A DNA stretch of 64,000 nucleotides from Paenibacillus chondroitinus NBRC 15376 (GTDB lineage: Bacteria; Bacillota; Bacilli; Paenibacillales; NBRC-103111). The translations under genes were made by a program, and so were the position numbers. The notes beneath the pieces were generated by a model, which had not been told where the DNA came from, made no database searches, and saw nothing but the letters and a program-made list of their open reading frames with translations. Positions 53,167 through 62,702 of this stretch are shown here, in pieces (within the stretch, counting starts at the first letter, position 1; each line of letters begins with the position of its first letter). The stretch spans positions 62,001 to 126,000 of the forward strand of contig NZ_BILW01000017.1 in NCBI RefSeq assembly GCF_004000765.1. The letters are read 5' to 3'.

Positions 53167-54270
53167 ATGTTTAAAAAAGTGATCGTTAAGGCTGACGAAC
53201 GAGGATTATTGTTTAAGAAAGGCAGTTATGTGAAGCACTTACAGCCAGGTGCTCATCGATTAGCTCCATTTTCAGATGATGAAATTGTGTTGTTGAATGT
53301 CACTAAACCATTTGTCGTACAGGGAAAGGATCTGAACTTATTTCTTCAGGATGCACGGTTGCTTGAGGAGATTACTGTGATCAATGTTCAGGATCATGAG
53401 TACGTGCTTCACTATGAGGATGGAAAATTCGTGTCGCTACTGACAGCCGGTAAATACGCTTTCTGGAATGTGCTGAAGAAGCACGACTTTACCCGAGTTG
53501 ATATTCGACAACCAGAGGTTGGTGCAGACATAGATAGAGCTATATTTGCGAAAGTTGCAGGATATCTTTATGTTTCGGAAGTGGCCAGCCACGAGACAGG
53601 GATGCTTTTTTATAACAACGTCATGCAGAAGGAGCTTGCCCCAGGAAAATATTACTTCTGGAAGGGACCGGTAATCGCCTCAATAAAAACCGTGGATTTA
53701 CGGCAGCAGCAGCTGGATATGACCGGTCAGGAAATGATGACGGAAGACAAGGTAACGCTTCGCTTAAATTTCGTTTGCCAGTACAAGATTATCAATCCGC
53801 TGCGCGCACTGGAGATCAAAGCTTTCGAGGATCAGATTTATATTCTGTTGCAGCTTATTCTGCGTGAATACGTCGGGACATTGAAGCTTGATGATCTGTT
53901 GCGGATGAAGCAAGAAATAGCGGCATTCGTGCTGTCGCGTCTGAACGAGAAGAGTGAGGATTACGGGGTTAAATTCTTTTCCGCCGGTGTAAAAGATATT
54001 ATTCTGCCTGGGGATATCAAAGAGATACTAAACACAGTGCTGTTAGCAGAGAAGAAAGCTCAAGCAAACTTGATTACCCGTCGTGAGGAAACGGCTTCTA
54101 CCCGCAGTCTGCTTAATACAGCTAAGTTGATGGACGAGAATCAGACTCTATTCCGCTTGAAGGAGCTTGAATTTCTCGAGAAAATTTGCGATAAAATTGG
54201 GACGATTTCGCTCACTGGCAGAGACAATCTGCTGGAACAGCTGAATTCGCTTGTTGGGGGAGCTAAGTAA
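53167..54270 (+). CDS. Slipin-family SPFH/band-7 protein, soluble form
   Basis: 367 residues; GAGGAG lies 6 nt before ATG 53167. No membrane helix. The N-terminal ~150 residues form a leader domain (VIVKADERGLLFKKGSYVKH; GKYAFWNVLKKHD), followed by a band-7 domain with ELAPGKYYFWKG, VDLRQQQLDMTGQEMMTEDKV and DYGVKFFSAGVKDIILPGDI, and a C-terminal coiled coil (ILNTVLLAEKKAQANLITRR). Slipins of this architecture recur in bacterial RNA-repair and RNA-quality neighbourhoods with RtcB ligase, Ro60/Rsr and tRNA-like RNAs. Neither RtcB nor Rsr is present in this window, but the tRNA-like RNA just upstream fits that association. Confidence 0.88.
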   Translation: MFKKVIVKADERGLLFKKGSYVKHLQPGAHRLAPFSDDEIVLLNVTKPFVVQGKDLNLFLQDARLLEEITVINVQDHEYVLHYEDGKFVSLLTAGKYAFWNVLKKHDFTRVDIRQPEVGADIDRAIFAKVAGYLYVSEVASHETGMLFYNNVMQKELAPGKYYFWKGPVIASIKTVDLRQQQLDMTGQEMMTEDKVTLRLNFVCQYKIINPLRALEIKAFEDQIYILLQLILREYVGTLKLDDLLRMKQEIAAFVLSRLNEKSEDYGVKFFSAGVKDIILPGDIKEILNTVLLAEKKAQANLITRREETASTRSLLNTAKLMDENQTLFRLKELEFLEKICDKIGTISLTGRDNLLEQLNSLVGGAK

Positions 54271-54361
54271 AAAGGGAGTATAAGCGGCTAGGGAGGCTTA
54301 GAGGCTTGAAGAGTTGTTCCGCTCTGAGCAGAAAGAATTATATGAAAAAGGTGATGAAACG

Positions 54362-55927
54362 ATGGTTATATATCTAAGTAAAATCGCGCGACCTCTCTGG
54401 GAAGGCAAAACCTCCATTTATTCATTTATTAAGGAGCAAGGTGAAACCGCAGCAGGGGCCCTGCCGGATGACGAAGAATTTTGGTCCGGAAGTAAGTTGA
54501 GATGGGTAGCGGGCGGCCTGGATGGTGCTTTCGGGCACCATGCGGGGCCAGGCCAGATGACGGAAGAGACGCGCGAGTTAGTCCACCTTCTGGCGAAGCA
54601 ATCAAGAAAGCCGAAGAGTTCAATTAGAAAGACGCTCTATGCTACTCTTGTGAAGACAGATATTGGTAGCAAGATTGATTTCATTTTAGAAGAGCTGCGT
54701 AAACAGCCGGGCATACAGCCAGATGCCTTATTCCAAGAGGCAAGATGGCTCGCCGAAAATGGAGCACACCGGAATGTCGTTAAGCTCGGAATTGCGCTGC
54801 TGGGTCTTTTCCAGAACGAGAATGTGAGGGATCTGCTTCTGACATTGGGGAGGCACGAAGAATTTACACTATATGCTGCGGTTGCGATTCAGAATGGCAT
54901 GGAGGATAGTAACCAGGTTCTATTTGAACTAGCTAAGCACGTCCATGGGTGGGGGAAAATCAACCTCGTCGAGAGGCTCGAGCCAGCAACTGAGGAGATC
55001 AAAGATTGGCTGCTGCGCCAAGGCTGTCAAAACAGCGTCATGAACGAATATTTAGCCTGTATTTGTGCGAGGAATGGCGGTTTGCAGGAGGCGCTTTCAG
55101 CCAATTCGGTAGATAGCGCATTGTTTGATGGGGCGACGGATATCGTGGAAGCGTTATTGAACGGCGGACCAGCAGAGGATATCTACGATTACGAGTATGG
55201 TCCGCAGGTCGTGTCCGATTACGTGAGGCTCGCCCGGGAGATGGGCTCATCTGCTAAGCATTTGTCTGTCGTATGGAGCATTCGCGACTTCTTGGATCAG
55301 GATGAAAAGAATTGGTCTGAGCGGATGTCGGAGGGATGGACAGAACAGGTGAAAATTAATAATAGGGATGCATGCGAATTAATAATTACCGATGCCAAGT
55401 GGGTAAGCATTATCATGGACGCAGTTAGCAGCGGCAACTCATCGGATCGATACTACGGTGCAGCATGTGCGGATAAACTTGGCGTGGATATTTGGGAAAC
55501 GCTGTATGGCCAGCTTGCTGCAGATCCGCTGCAGGATTTTCATTACTTTCAGCTCATGAAATCGAGTGATCCTAACCGTATCCGGCAAGTGGTTCAGTTC
55601 GCCACTGAACACCTTCCTCTTCAGCACATTGCTGCCGGTCCCGGCGATGAGATGGGGTTTGGCCAGGAATATGTGGCACATCGGAATTTGGATACTGTTT
55701 TGCAGAGTTTGGATCAGCATGAAGGGATCGGTGTTGAATTGATCTTGACGGGTCTGAACAGTCCTGTAACCAGAAATCGAAACATGGCGATCAAAGCGTT
55801 AGAGGGATGGCATGTTACCGCCTGGGATGAGCGGCTTATTCATGCGGTTAATCATTTGTCGGAGATAGAACCTGATGACTCTGTCAAAGAACGGATTCAA
55901 AAGCTTCGAGAGGATAAACGGTTTTAA
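54362..55927 (+). CDS. Helical-repeat protein linked to the slipin gene, function unknown
   Basis: 521 residues from ATG 54362, with AAAAAGGTGATG upstream (a TTG at 54314 would lengthen it). The sequence is mainly helical with regularly spaced Leu/Ala pairs, suggestive of HEAT/ARM-like repeats (for example VVKLGIALLGLFQNENVRDL; LILTGLNSPVTRNRNMAIKA). Near the N-terminus a Gly/His-rich stretch GGLDGAFGHHAGPGQM may be a ligand-binding loop. Lies 91 nt after the slipin on the same strand, with no terminator between. I do not recognise the family. Confidence 0.65.
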   Translation: MVIYLSKIARPLWEGKTSIYSFIKEQGETAAGALPDDEEFWSGSKLRWVAGGLDGAFGHHAGPGQMTEETRELVHLLAKQSRKPKSSIRKTLYATLVKTDIGSKIDFILEELRKQPGIQPDALFQEARWLAENGAHRNVVKLGIALLGLFQNENVRDLLLTLGRHEEFTLYAAVAIQNGMEDSNQVLFELAKHVHGWGKINLVERLEPATEEIKDWLLRQGCQNSVMNEYLACICARNGGLQEALSANSVDSALFDGATDIVEALLNGGPAEDIYDYEYGPQVVSDYVRLAREMGSSAKHLSVVWSIRDFLDQDEKNWSERMSEGWTEQVKINNRDACELIITDAKWVSIIMDAVSSGNSSDRYYGAACADKLGVDIWETLYGQLAADPLQDFHYFQLMKSSDPNRIRQVVQFATEHLPLQHIAAGPGDEMGFGQEYVAHRNLDTVLQSLDQHEGIGVELILTGLNSPVTRNRNMAIKALEGWHVTAWDERLIHAVNHLSEIEPDDSVKERIQKLREDKRF

Positions 55928-55987
55928 GCTGCTCAAAGCATAAAAAGTATAGATGGCTACCGTTGTTTTGCGTATGCCGAACGAAAC

Positions 55988-56017
55988 CTCTACATCCATG
56001 TGGTGTAGAGATTTTTT
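55988..56017 (+). terminator. Terminator of the slipin operon
   Basis: CTCTACA (55988-55994) / TGTAGAG (56004-56010) with inner CCA/TGG pairs, followed by ATTTTTTATTTT. The rest of 55928-56269 has a 17-codon frame (56143-56196) behind an unusually strong GAGGAGGTGGAG, possibly a short peptide gene or leader. Confidence 0.85.
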
Positions 56018-56269
56018 ATTTTGAAACCAAAAATACCCATTTTTTAATCATTAAGACAACCCCCACCCAAATACATATAAGGGCATAGCATTATTTGGAG
56101 CCTGAAACGCCTTGGCTTTGTTTGAGGAGGTGGAGTGGGAAAATGCAAACATTCCAAAGGGGGGCAGAATCTTTTCATGATCAAATGATTACATAAAAAT
56201 GTGAATAAGATTGAAAAAAGGGTAACCGTTTTATTGATTCAAGTTGGTGAATATGAAGGAGGAAGATAC

Positions 56270-56611
56270 ATGGAGTGGTATTCAAAGGTGTTGAAAAACT
56301 ACGTTGGATTTTCAGGTAGGGCTCAACGCAAGGAGTACTGGATGTTTGTGCTTTTTAATCTAATTATCTCCATCATCCTTGCCATTTTGGAATCCTTATT
56401 GGGGATTACAAATGTTTTGACTGGCCTTTACTCACTTGCGGTTCTATTGCCGTCCTTGGCCGTTGCATTCCGGAGGCTTCATGATACCGGGAGAAGTGGC
56501 TGGTGGATTTTGATTGGTTTAATTCCACTTATCGGAGCTATTATTCTTATCGTATTTTACTGCCAAGATAGTGATCCTAATGAGAACCAATATGGTCCTA
56601 ATCCTAAGTAG
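56270..56611 (+). CDS. DUF805 small membrane protein
   Basis: 113 residues from ATG 56270, chosen for GAAGGAGGAAG at 6 nt. Starts MEWYSKVLKNYVGFSGRAQR, the DUF805 (YhaH-like) opening, with FRRLHDTGRSGWWILI in the middle and CQDSDPNENQYGPNPK at the C-terminus, all standard for the family. Three to four membrane helices. Role unknown in the family; often stress- or antibiotic-related. Confidence 0.9.
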   Translation: MEWYSKVLKNYVGFSGRAQRKEYWMFVLFNLIISIILAILESLLGITNVLTGLYSLAVLLPSLAVAFRRLHDTGRSGWWILIGLIPLIGAIILIVFYCQDSDPNENQYGPNPK

Positions 56612-56639
56612 TTAGCTGGAGCAGTGGCTTAGAACAGAG

Positions 56640-56668
56640 CCCCATCCTAAATAGGTGGGGTTTATTTG
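56640..56668 (+). terminator. Terminator of the DUF805 gene
   Basis: CCCCAtCCT / AGGTGGGG stem with AAAT loop, one bulged T, followed by TTTATTT. Confidence 0.85.
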
Positions 56669-56710
56669 GCGTTAGCTTATTTTGAAATATACCAGTGTTG
56701 TTTTAAAAAA

Positions 56711-56956
56711 TTAGATCGTAAAGTAGGCAATTAATGATCCCATAAGAATGAGGATCAGGCATACAAAAAAGTTTGCTTTTTTTTCACTTAGCTTTGTCTT
56801 TTCAAAAATAAAAATAACTATTCCTACTAGAAATAAATATTGAATTGATGAAAGAATATTGTTATTTGGAAATATGAAAAAGATATTTTTAAATAATTGA
56901 GCTAACCCTGCAAAGACGCATAGTACTAGGAAAATTAAGGGGACACGAAGTTTCAA
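56711..56956 (-). CDS. Small membrane protein
   Basis: 81 residues from a TTG at 56956 with GAGAGGTGG upstream on the minus strand. Three hydrophobic segments (PLIFLVLCVFAGLAQLF; IQYLFLVGIVIFIF; FFVCLILILMGSLIAYF) separated by short polar loops. No recognised family. The region 56957-57219 between this gene and the next terminator shows no gene. Confidence 0.55.
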   Translation of the reverse strand: MKLRVPLIFLVLCVFAGLAQLFKNIFFIFPNNNILSSIQYLFLVGIVIFIFEKTKLSEKKANFFVCLILILMGSLIAYFTI

Positions 56957-57219
56957 AAAAAACCACCTCTCATAATTTTAGGGATTTAATATTAAAAGAC
57001 CATATTAGCATATAATTTCCAATTCGTTAATATTCCAATTAATAGGAGAGATTTAATTTTAGAAAACAGTATTAGTTTTAGAGAGTTTTGCAACAATGTT
57101 TATGGATGATGGTAGTATTGTAGAACTAATAGAAGAAGTGAAACTTGCACAAAAGAAGTAGAAAACCAAGGATCTAAGTTTCTATCAAAGCCAACACAAA
57201 GTTTACTAAGTGAAATTCC

Positions 57220-57255
57220 AAGACAAAAGACACCCGTGTGGGTGTCTTTTGTCTT
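57220..57255. terminator. Bidirectional terminator
   Basis: AAGACAAAAGACACCC-GTGT-GGGTGTCTTTTGTCTT: a perfect 16-bp inverted repeat. On the minus strand it ends the YHYH-protein gene. Confidence 0.88.
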
Positions 57256-57308
57256 CCTCTCTTTTTCCCCTACTAACCTAAAGTTATTAACTGACAATTT
57301 TTAGAGTC

Positions 57309-58001
57309 TTATTTAGAAATATAAAAAGTATTGTTTTCAAACTTTATAGATAAACCAAGTTCATCAACAGCATAATGCCATGTCATTGGAAAATAGGTTA
57401 CATCATTTAACACCAACAACGGGTATTCCTCGGAACCATTATCAATCCAAGCATCATTCACATAGATATTAAAATCAGGTTGACTAGCATATAGGTTAGA
57501 GTTAGTACTGCCATAGTCCAATTCAAGTTTTCCAGCCTTATTGGAAGTCTTGCGAATGACGAATCCAGTTTCAGCGTCCCATACTGTTTCTAGAGCAAGC
57601 GCCTGAGTAAACTTAAAGGTCATTGGAAAATACGTAATGTCCTTATAAGAAATGATGGGATATTTAAGGGATGAGTTGGTGACTGAAGTGCCATTTACAT
57701 TAATCGTGTATGTTGGCTTTTCCACTTTGACATATCCGCTTGGAACTGTTTCTGCTGGAGTTGCTGCTTGTTTAGTACTGGAAGTTGACCCGCCGGATGA
57801 TGTTGATGGCGAACTGCTTCCGGAGGAAGATCCACCATTGTGATAATGGTAACCGGTACATAATCCTTTGGCTTTGGAACTGGCTGAGCAATTATGCCCG
57901 CCGTTTGCATCCGTCCTACCTGAATGTGCAGAAACGGATTGTGAAAAAGTCGTTACTAGAATGAATGATAATATTAGTAGTCCTATTTGCCTAAATTTCA
58001 T
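57309..58001 (-). CDS. Secreted YHYH-domain protein with copper-amine-oxidase-N-like repeats
   Basis: 230 residues. Signal peptide to about residue 25 (VTTFSQSVSAHS), then a compact YHYH domain HSGRTDANGGHNCSASSKAK with GLCTGYHYHNGG, a His/Cys-rich probable metal site. A Ser/Gly linker follows, and two repeats of the 'YP.I..KDITYFPMT' type that recall the copper-amine-oxidase N-terminal unit. Extracellular. YHYH domains often accompany nucleases or peptidases, but none is attached here. The gene is alone on the minus strand. Confidence 0.82.
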   Translation of the reverse strand: MKFRQIGLLILSFILVTTFSQSVSAHSGRTDANGGHNCSASSKAKGLCTGYHYHNGGSSSGSSSPSTSSGGSTSSTKQAATPAETVPSGYVKVEKPTYTINVNGTSVTNSSLKYPIISYKDITYFPMTFKFTQALALETVWDAETGFVIRKTSNKAGKLELDYGSTNSNLYASQPDFNIYVNDAWIDNGSEEYPLLVLNDVTYFPMTWHYAVDELGLSIKFENNTFYISK

Positions 58002-58198
58002 TGCTGTTCATCTCCTAAAGTCTGGTAGTTTTTACCTACGTGATAATACCAGATATTTCAAGGGCTTTCAAATATTATTTTTCTCCCCCCCCCACTTACG
58101 CGAAAGTAACTAACTGACAATCTTTTCAGTTCTTATGCAGCTTTTCCTTTGCCTGTATAATAACAAGTGTAAGTAAATCAGTGGATGGAGGACGGAAG

Positions 58199-59170
58199 AT
58201 GAACATTAGAACTCTTGGAAAAACAGGACTGCAGATATCGGAAATCGGATACGGCGCATGGGGAATCGGTAAAACGGCTTGGATTGGCGCTTCCGACGAG
58301 GAATCCATTCAAGCGCTGAATCGCTCGATTGAGCTGGGATTGAACTTTATTGATACGGCTTTGGGTTATGGCGACGGCCACAGTGAACGACTTGTCGGAC
58401 AAGTGGTGAAAGCCCATGATAAGCCTATCTATGTAGCGACCAAAATCCCTCCGAAAAACAGACAATGGCCGGCACGCGATGGCGTACCTGTGGAGGAAAC
58501 TTTTACAGCGGAGCATGTTATAGCAAGTACAGAGCAAAGTCTGCGCAATCTAGGTCTAGAGACGATTGATGTGCAGCAGTTCCACGTCTGGTCGGACGAG
58601 TGGGTGGGACAGGGAGACTGGCTGGAAGGGGTCCGCAAGCTGAAAGAGCAGGGCAAAATCCAACACTTCGGCATATCAATTAACGATCACCAACCGAACA
58701 ATGCGCTCAAGCTGATTGAAACGGGGCTCGTGGATACGGTGCAGGTGATTTATAACATTTTCGATCAAAGTCCTGAGGATCAATTGCTTCCTGCCTGTGA
58801 AGCGCACAATGTAGGCGTTATAGTCAGAGTTTCGCTGGATGAAGGCGGTCTCACGGGCCGTATTACACCTGACACGACGTTTAGCGAAGGTGATTTCCGC
58901 AACAACTATTTCCGAGGTGATCGTAAGCAGCAGGTGTATGATCGCGTTCAGAAGATTACAGCTGATCTGGATATTTCTGTTGAGCAAATGCCGGAAATCG
59001 CACTGCGGTATGTGCTAAGCCATCCTGCTGTGTCAACGGTCATTCCGGGTATGCGCTCTGTACGCAACGTGGAAGCAAATATGCGTGTTGGTGACGGACA
59101 GGGACTGACCAAGGAACAAGTGGAAAAGCTGAAAGCACATCGTTGGATTCGGGATTTCTATAGAGGTTGA
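58199..59170 (+). CDS. Aldo/keto reductase
   Basis: NAD(P)-dependent (beta/alpha)8 reductase, 323 residues from ATG 58199 (GGAGGA at 6 nt). Catalytic tetrad region: [19 protein letters not shown] (Asp, Tyr), VATKIPPKN (Lys) and QQFHVW (His), with the C-terminal [20 protein letters not shown] cofactor loop. It overlaps the ORF leading into the next gene, so the aldo/keto reductase and the epimerase-like protein are likely co-expressed, suggesting sugar or inositol-type metabolism. Substrate unknown. Confidence 0.9.
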   Translation: MNIRTLGKTGLQISEIGYGAWGIGKTAWIGASDEESIQALNRSIELGLNFIDTALGYGDGHSERLVGQVVKAHDKPIYVATKIPPKNRQWPARDGVPVEETFTAEHVIASTEQSLRNLGLETIDVQQFHVWSDEWVGQGDWLEGVRKLKEQGKIQHFGISINDHQPNNALKLIETGLVDTVQVIYNIFDQSPEDQLLPACEAHNVGVIVRVSLDEGGLTGRITPDTTFSEGDFRNNYFRGDRKQQVYDRVQKITADLDISVEQMPEIALRYVLSHPAVSTVIPGMRSVRNVEANMRVGDGQGLTKEQVEKLKAHRWIRDFYRG

Positions 59171-59199
59171 TTAGACATAACGAGGAGGATTTAGGGTTC

Positions 59200-60069
59200 A
59201 TGGACAAAAAGAGGATCATTGTAACTGGCGGCAGCGGTAAGGCGGGTCAGTGGATTTTAAAACATTTTGTGGAAAATAATTATGATGTCATTAATTTGGA
59301 CGTGAAAGCTCCAGCGGAACCGATTTGCCGGACAATTATTACTGATCTCAATGATTTGGGTCAAGTACATAATGCGATATCGCAATTCAGTACTGGCAAT
59401 CGGAAAGAGGTCGAGGGTATTGTGCATTTTGCCGCTATCCCTCAAGCCTATACACATACGAATGAGGTTTGTTTCCGTAATAATGTGATGAGCACCTACA
59501 ATATATTGGAGGCGGCGGCCAACTTGGGGGTCAAGAAAGTCGTGCTTGCGTCGAGTGAGTCCTCGTATGGCATTTGTTTTGCCAGTGAGTTTTTCGAACC
59601 TCAGTATTTACCCATCGATGAAGATCATCCACAGTTGCCGGAGGACAGCTATGGCTTGTCCAAAGTGGTGAATGAAGTGACTGCGCAGGCGTTCAATCGG
59701 CGTACCGGGATGCAGGTGGTCAGTTTCCGCTTAGGCAACATTCTGGTGCCCGAGAGTTACGAGCAGTTGAAAGCTAATTTCGATAATACGGACGCGCGTT
59801 TGCGCATCCTGTGGTCCTACATCGATGCAAGGGACGTAGCTACTGCTTGTCTTAAAGCCATTGAGGTCGATGGGCTTGGCGCGGAGGCGCTTATCATTGC
59901 AGCAGATGATAGCTCGTCGAATCGGCCAACGCTGGATTTAGTGGCGAAGTACCTGCCTGGTGTGAAAGAAATTCGTTCCCCGTTAGAGGGAAGAACATCC
60001 CTTATATCCAACGCGAAAGCGAAAAGATTATTGGGCTGGGAACCACAAATTAAACTGATGGAGCAGTAA
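59200..60069 (+). CDS. NAD-dependent epimerase/dehydratase family protein
   Basis: 289-residue extended short-chain dehydrogenase; ATG 59200 with GAGGAGG at 12 nt. Rossmann motif VTGGSGKAGQWI, HFAAIPQ, SSESSYG (Ser/Thr of the triad) and YGLSKVVNE (YxxxK). The C-terminal half is like sugar epimerases and uronate dehydrogenases (LGNILVPESYEQ). It follows the aldo/keto reductase by 29 nt. Substrate likely a sugar or uronate; not resolvable by eye. Confidence 0.86.
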   Translation: MDKKRIIVTGGSGKAGQWILKHFVENNYDVINLDVKAPAEPICRTIITDLNDLGQVHNAISQFSTGNRKEVEGIVHFAAIPQAYTHTNEVCFRNNVMSTYNILEAAANLGVKKVVLASSESSYGICFASEFFEPQYLPIDEDHPQLPEDSYGLSKVVNEVTAQAFNRRTGMQVVSFRLGNILVPESYEQLKANFDNTDARLRILWSYIDARDVATACLKAIEVDGLGAEALIIAADDSSSNRPTLDLVAKYLPGVKEIRSPLEGRTSLISNAKAKRLLGWEPQIKLMEQ

Positions 60070-60076
60070 GGGGAAG

Positions 60077-60111
60077 AGCGGTCAATCCTTTGGGATTGGT
60101 CGCTTTTTTTG
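60077..60111 (+). terminator. Terminator of the reductase/epimerase operon
   Basis: AGCGGTCAATCC / GGATTGGTCGCT 12-bp stem (two G-T pairs) followed by seven T. The ger operon starts only 11 nt later, leaving little room for its promoter. Confidence 0.88.
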
Positions 60112-60121
60112 TATTTCAGAC

Positions 60122-61567
60122 ATGATATTGCAGGACTTGGACAAAATAATACTGGATTTCCATATTTATGCTTGCCGGGGGGTTATAACCACGTCTGATA
60201 TTCTTACTTCCGTCTATGGTCTAAATGAACAAGAAGATACTCTGCCTTTATTCGAACGCTTAAAAGAAGCTTTTGCGGATTCTGCCGATTATGCGACGAT
60301 ATTGATCGGAATGGAGAATGCGGCCGAATTGTATTTATGTTTTATTTCATCCTTATCCTCCGCACAGAGGTTGGATTTTCTGCTCGGTACCCCTATCACC
60401 GGAGACTTGTCCGCGAGGCTTGAGCGTTATAGAGGGACTGGATTTAAGGAAGGGACGTTCGAAAATTGCGTGCAAGCGCTCTGCCACGGCTCAGCCGTTA
60501 TATGTAAAGTAAGATCGTCTTCCGGACTGATACTGAATTTATCTGAGAGCCAACAAAGGTCGGTAGGGTCGCCGGTAACTGAAAATGTTCTTCAAGGCCC
60601 TATGAACGCCTTCAACGAAAGTCTCGACGTCAATACGGCATTAATTAGACAGCAAATTCGTTCTTCCCAATTAAAACTGTGGGAAACGATTGTCGGCACG
60701 GCCAGCCACACCCGAGTTGCTCTGTTTTCTTATAGTGATGCCGTCGATCCCGATCTGTTGTCACAGCTAAAAGAAAAGCTGGAGCAGATTCAAACGGATG
60801 GCATTCAGGACAGCGCACAACTGCTGCGACTGCTAATGGCCAGAAAAAGAATGTTGTTGTTCCCCTTGGCCGTCACCACGGAAAGACCTGATCGTGTAGC
60901 GGAATCTCTGCTGGCAGGCAAGGTGATCATCATGATAGATGGTTCTCCGTTTGCCTTGATTGTGCCTTCTGTTTACACAGATTTTTGGCGTTCACCAGAG
61001 GATAAATATGTCAATCCACATGTTACCTCTTTTCTGCATACGCTGCGCGTTCTGGCCATGTTTATTAATTTGTTTCTTCCCGCTATGTATGTGGCGCTTA
61101 CATCTGTCAATGTTGATGTGAACCGCCTGGAGATTAGTCTCGCCGCAGCAGCGAGTAGGGAGGGCGTCCCCTATCCTGTTTTTGTGGAGACACTCCTGAT
61201 GCTTATAACGACAGATTTCATAACAGAGGCGGGGTTGCGTTTGCCCAAGACGATAAGTTCGACGGTTACGATGGTCGGCGGTGTTGTCCTAGGTCAAGCG
61301 ATCATCCAGGCTAATATCGTCAGCCATCTGTTAGTCATTGTTGTGGCAGCTACGGCCATCACTAATTTTATCGTTATTGATTACCATATGGGGCTAGTAC
61401 AGCGAGTCCTGAAGTATTTTGTCGTGATTGGCGCTACGATTGCTGGCCTCCTAGGTATCGTATTCTGCTTAGTGTGCTTAGTTATCTATTTAAGCTGTCT
61501 TGAATCCTTCGGAACTCCTTACCTCACACCCTTATGGCACAAGAAGAAAAGGTTGGGATCTTCCTAG
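60122..61567 (+). CDS. Spore germinant receptor A subunit (GerA/GerKA family)
   Basis: 481 residues. N-terminal soluble portion (to about 270) with the two-lobed GerA fold, then the membrane region typified by GSPFALIVPSVYTDFWRSPEDKY, RVLAMFINLFLPAMYVAL and EAGLRLPKTISSTVTMVGGVVLGQ. Sits in the inner membrane of dormant spores and, with the B and C subunits, senses a nutrient and opens ion flux. The ATG has no clear ribosome binding site, so the real start may be different or translation weak. First of three consecutive ger genes; ligand unknown. Confidence 0.9.
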   Translation: MILQDLDKIILDFHIYACRGVITTSDILTSVYGLNEQEDTLPLFERLKEAFADSADYATILIGMENAAELYLCFISSLSSAQRLDFLLGTPITGDLSARLERYRGTGFKEGTFENCVQALCHGSAVICKVRSSSGLILNLSESQQRSVGSPVTENVLQGPMNAFNESLDVNTALIRQQIRSSQLKLWETIVGTASHTRVALFSYSDAVDPDLLSQLKEKLEQIQTDGIQDSAQLLRLLMARKRMLLFPLAVTTERPDRVAESLLAGKVIIMIDGSPFALIVPSVYTDFWRSPEDKYVNPHVTSFLHTLRVLAMFINLFLPAMYVALTSVNVDVNRLEISLAAAASREGVPYPVFVETLLMLITTDFITEAGLRLPKTISSTVTMVGGVVLGQAIIQANIVSHLLVIVVAATAITNFIVIDYHMGLVQRVLKYFVVIGATIAGLLGIVFCLVCLVIYLSCLESFGTPYLTPLWHKKKRLGSS

Positions 61568-61595
61568 CTAGTATTTCAAGAAAGGAGCCTATGTA

Positions 61596-62702
61596 ATGAA
61601 AACTTCTTCCGGCATAACTGGCTATGAAATGTTTGTGATTCAAATGCTGTTCTCAGGTGCCGCGGCCGGTTTCATCTATCCGAGCTTTCTAATTCGCAGC
61701 ACGTCAGGAAGCTATTGGATCCCGATTGCTGTCTGGGTCGCGGGCGCTCTGCTCAGCTCTTGGCTTTACAGCAGAATGCTGGCCAGGCTGGAAGATAACA
61801 AGCTGATAGCTGCCATACGATCCGCGCTTGGCAGCGTGTGGACGAGCATTTTTTGTCTACCGGTATTACTATTCCTGTTCGGAACACTCGTCGTGATGTT
61901 GAGAGCCTATTCGGAAATTGTTACGATGACGATGCTGCCCACCACGCCAATATCGTTTTTGAACGGAATGCTCCTTGCTCCTGCTGCACTTGCCTTGGCC
62001 GGAATGATGCCAATTGTGAGGGCAGCGAGGGTTTTCTTTCTGTTGGCGTTTATCTGCACATTGGCGCTGCTGATTCTAGGTTTTAGTGATATTGATTGGA
62101 CTTTAGGTACACCCTGGCTTCGGACGAACGGCGATTTTCTCCTCAACAAGCACTTTTATGCCGGATCGTTTGTGTGGATGGGATTTACGTTTACCTCACT
62201 GATCGGATCATATAGGATGCAGTCCGCAAGGCGCGCCTGGAGAAGCTACGTTGTTGCCCTCCTTTGTGCGCTTCCTTTGATTGCAGGCTATGTTTATTTG
62301 CCGGTTATGACCTTTGGAAGAGATTTAAGCCAACGCTTAACCTTTCCTTTCATATCCAAAATGGATTCGATCTATCATTACTGGATCGTATTTGAGAGTA
62401 TGACCGCCATTTTTGTTTCCGTGACTATGCTCTATGTTCTGATCACTATGGCGCTGCAGCTGCACGCCTTGGGAGAAATGATCAAAACTTTAATGCCGAG
62501 AGCGCACAATGGCCTGATTTACGTCATTATCTTCATTTTTGTTTATACGGCGGCCACGTTATTGTCTTCTTGGAGAGAGGTCGAACATATTGTCCTAGTT
62601 ACGATTGCCATCCGTCTGTATATCATGTTTGCTTTTCCTTTACTTGGCTTGGCTGTCCTGGTTTTTGCTCGAAATCAGAGGGGAAAGGGTAATGGACTAT
62701 GA
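61596..62702 (+). CDS. Spore germinant receptor B subunit (GerB/GerKB-type permease)
   Basis: 368-residue polytopic protein of the APC-like GerAB family, about ten membrane helices, starting with GYEMFVIQMLFSGAAAGFIY. GAAAGGAG precedes ATG 61596. The B subunit binds the germinant in the membrane pocket. Ends at TGA overlapping the ATG of the C subunit gene (ATGA), so they are coupled. Confidence 0.9.
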   Translation: MKTSSGITGYEMFVIQMLFSGAAAGFIYPSFLIRSTSGSYWIPIAVWVAGALLSSWLYSRMLARLEDNKLIAAIRSALGSVWTSIFCLPVLLFLFGTLVVMLRAYSEIVTMTMLPTTPISFLNGMLLAPAALALAGMMPIVRAARVFFLLAFICTLALLILGFSDIDWTLGTPWLRTNGDFLLNKHFYAGSFVWMGFTFTSLIGSYRMQSARRAWRSYVVALLCALPLIAGYVYLPVMTFGRDLSQRLTFPFISKMDSIYHYWIVFESMTAIFVSVTMLYVLITMALQLHALGEMIKTLMPRAHNGLIYVIIFIFVYTAATLLSSWREVEHIVLVTIAIRLYIMFAFPLLGLAVLVFARNQRGKGNGL

